Shown piece after piece: positions 62,664 through 64,000 of a stretch of 64,000 nucleotides of DNA. A program made the translations under genes and the position numbers. Position 1 is the stretch's first letter, and each line of letters starts with the position of its first letter. The stretch is from Skermanella aerolata KACC 11604 (GTDB lineage: Bacteria > Pseudomonadota > Alphaproteobacteria > Azospirillales > Azospirillaceae): NCBI RefSeq assembly GCF_000936425.1, contig NZ_AVFK01000013.1, positions 121,790 through 185,789 of the forward strand, given 5' to 3'. Below the pieces are notes generated by a model, which saw nothing but the letters and a program-made list of their open reading frames with translations, was not told the DNA's origin and ran no database searches.

Positions 62664-63449
62664 TTATGGGAAGAGGCGGTCTTCCGGATCGACGGGGCAT
62701 ACCGTTGGGAAGCTTTTCCCGTCGATATCGAACGCCTCCAACATGCGCGGCGGGACGGCAGGGATGCGGAGGACGGGCGCCGGGCCGGTCGGCGCTGGTC
62801 TGGCGGCGGGTGCGGTGCCGGTCTTGGCGGCGGAATGCCAGGGCTTCGGAGCTTGTGGCTGTGCTGGGGGAGCGGCGGTGACGGTGGCGGGTTCGGGCAG
62901 GATGGCGGATGGTTCGGGCTGTTCCGGCTGGTCGGCGGGTGGCGGTTCCGCAGGCGGTGCGGGTGCTTCGGTGAGCGGTTCCAGCGGCGGGTCCTCATCC
63001 TCACGCGGGTCGAACAGGCAGGTGCTGAGGTCGTCATCTGGACTGTCGGTATAGAGGCTGAAGCGCCGGTCATGGACGATGCCGCGCAGCTTAAGCTTCA
63101 GTTCGATCGCCATCAGGGCTGCGGTCGGGCGCTCCAGGCGGATCGCCATCTCCACGACCTGCCCTGTCTCCTCGACCGCCTCGGCGATGGAGGCGTCACG
63201 CGCCGCCACCCATTCCCGCCGAAATTCCTCGACACGTAGACGAATGTCACTATTCGCCATCAAAACACTACCCCGCTGCCGCGCACCCTGGGGTGAGTAA
63301 CCGGCCAGCCGCGACGCCTGGGCGAGGCTGGCGCCGCGTGAGGCGTGGAAGGCGAAAAGCTCCTGACGGGGGAGGAGCCGGCGGGGGGTGGGGGTGGTGG
63401 GTGCGGGCACGGCAGGAGCTTTCTTAGACGCAAAAGGACCAGCTATCAT
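62664..63449 (-). CDS. Orphan phage terminase small-subunit-like protein
   Basis: A 261-residue protein. Residues about 25-75 contain a helix-turn-helix of the TerS/terminase_2 type: LFAFHASRGASLAQASRLAGYS, then a RQRGSVLMANSDIRLRVEEF segment. A helical region (VEEFRREWVAARDASIAEAVEETGQVVEMAIRLERPTAALMAIELKLKLRGI in outline) follows, and then a long Pro/Ala/Glu-rich C-terminus. No large terminase subunit, portal or capsid gene is nearby. It may be a domesticated DNA-binding protein or prophage leftover. Confidence is moderate in the fold and low in function. Confidence 0.6.
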   Translation of the reverse strand: MIAGPFASKKAPAVPAPTTPTPRRLLPRQELFAFHASRGASLAQASRLAGYSPQGARQRGSVLMANSDIRLRVEEFRREWVAARDASIAEAVEETGQVVEMAIRLERPTAALMAIELKLKLRGIVHDRRFSLYTDSPDDDLSTCLFDPREDEDPPLEPLTEAPAPPAEPPPADQPEQPEPSAILPEPATVTAAPPAQPQAPKPWHSAAKTGTAPAARPAPTGPAPVLRIPAVPPRMLEAFDIDGKSFPTVCPVDPEDRLFP

Positions 63450-63600
63450 GTCCTAGTTTTTGAGCGTTTACAATGATTAAAATCCTATTCTGGTTGATCT
63501 CTACCGTTGCAGCTTGTCTATATCCGGTTATGCATTGTACGTCATGGTCAGACATTTCGATCATATGGGTGCATCGTAACTTGCTGACGTCGACTTCTAG
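63450..63600. other. AT-rich segment before insertion sequence
   Basis: A 151-base stretch much richer in A and T than the rest of the window. An ATG at 63473 opens a frame (MIKILFWLISTVAACLYPV) that runs into the insertion sequence. This could be a small gene cut by the element, but evidence is weak. Confidence 0.35.
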
Positions 63601-64000
63601 GGCCTTTCTGCAAAGCGTTGGCGGATTGAGGAAGGTGTTCCCATATACCCGGTATGGGACGTTATGATTTGACTGATGCACAGTGGGAGCGGCTGAAACC
63701 GCTTTTGCCCCCTGAGAGGCCGCGCACTGGGCGGCCGAACCACGACCACCGCACGATCATCAATGGTATTCTCTGGATTGACCGCACCGGAGCGCCCTGG
63801 AAGGACCTTCCTGAGCGCTATGGCCCGGTCGGCACGGTATCGAGCCGCTTCTGCCGCTGGCGCAAAGCCGGCATCTGGCAGGGTATCCTGGAGGCGCTTC
63901 AGGCTCGTGCTGATCGCCAGGGCCGGGTCGACTGGAGCCTGCATTTCGTCGACAGCACCATCGTCCGCGCCCACCAGCACGCGGCCGGCGCCCGCAAGGC
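63601..64000 (+). mobile_element. IS5-family insertion sequence, left part, truncated by window end
   Basis: The element probably begins just after CTAG (63597-63600), with GGCCTTTCTGCAAAG as the candidate left inverted repeat. IS5-group elements favour CTAG/YTAR targets. The right end lies outside the window, so the repeat and the target duplication cannot be checked here. Confidence 0.6.
63654..64000 (+). CDS. IS5-family transposase, N-terminal part
   Basis: An open frame without a stop in the window, beginning MGRYDLTDAQWERLKPLLPP. It continues with the insertion-domain motif NGILWIDRTGAPWKDLPERYGP and reaches the first acidic catalytic residue in LHFVDSTIVRAHQHAAGA. This is the N-terminal DUF4096 domain and the start of the DDE domain of IS5 (IS427-like) transposases. 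At least 115 residues are seen. The rest is missing only because the window ends. Confidence 0.9.
   Translation, partial: MGRYDLTDAQWERLKPLLPPERPRTGRPNHDHRTIINGILWIDRTGAPWKDLPERYGPVGTVSSRFCRWRKAGIWQGILEALQARADRQGRVDWSLHFVDSTIVRAHQHAAGARK

Noticed and set aside
61426..62700. Minus-strand 424-residue open frame
   Set aside because: His/Arg/Asp-rich antisense of the UPF0114 gene, running into the unassigned gap without any motif.

Overview
The window reads as chromosome (or a large replicon) of a high-GC alphaproteobacterium. Strong third-position GC, a CoxA-CoxC fusion oxidase, many TRAP/TTT/ABC importers, FadR/IclR regulators and a KaiC-like ATPase paired with a hybrid kinase would fit the Azospirillaceae/Skermanella group. 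That placement is inference; there is no rRNA or other marker gene here. No tRNA, rRNA or CRISPR array was seen.

Layout. (1) 89-13804: a minus-strand catabolic and import block. It holds a CobW GTPase, a small Cys-motif protein, an imidase-like polysaccharide-deacetylase-fold enzyme, an asparaginase-like amidohydrolase, two SDRs, a dihydropyrimidinase/hydantoinase, an epimerase and a peptide-type ABC importer whose two ATPases are fused. A FadR-type regulator is divergent, with three repeated 14-bp boxes between. Together these suggest uptake and hydrolysis of a cyclic amide, imide or ureide. (2) 13953-17869: KaiC-like double ATPase plus hybrid histidine kinase. (3) 17988-21818: two RTX calcium-binding proteins on either side of a secreted right-handed beta-helix protein. 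(4) 21872-32223: carboxylate/aromatic-type catabolism (HpcH/CitE lyase, FAH hydrolase, FadR regulator, TauE permease, aldo/keto reductase, alpha/beta hydrolase, tripartite tricarboxylate transporter, LVIVD propeller). (5) 32307-40960: two consecutive four-gene modules, each a TRAP transporter plus a phytanoyl-CoA-dioxygenase-like enzyme, followed by a divergent IclR regulator.

(6) 41059-52770: an unbroken co-directional array with almost every junction overlapping. It encodes a selenocysteine formate dehydrogenase (UGA at 41952-41954), its four-cluster Fe-S subunit, an NrfD-type membrane subunit, a caa3-type cytochrome oxidase (CoxB-cytochrome c, CoxA-CoxC fusion), a CtaG-like protein and a triheme cytochrome c. 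This looks like a formate-to-oxygen respiratory chain built as one transcription unit and is the most interesting part of the window.

(7) 52876-62172: an ArsR/SRPBCC pair with a self-overlapping operator and apparently leaderless start, then a stress-flavoured set: SDR, Tat-exported lactonase-type propeller, ExoD, DUF1127, ECF sigma with membrane anti-sigma, SPW-repeat protein, DUF2333 and UPF0114 proteins. (8) 62173-64000: accessory edge with a coding-like remnant, an orphan phage-terminase-small-subunit-like gene, AT-richer DNA and an IS5-family transposase cut by the window end.

Several convergent or intra-operon hairpins were found directly: 10966-10990, 21820-21848, 26572-26628, 32275-32300, 34200-34235, 53784-53817 and 60367-60403.
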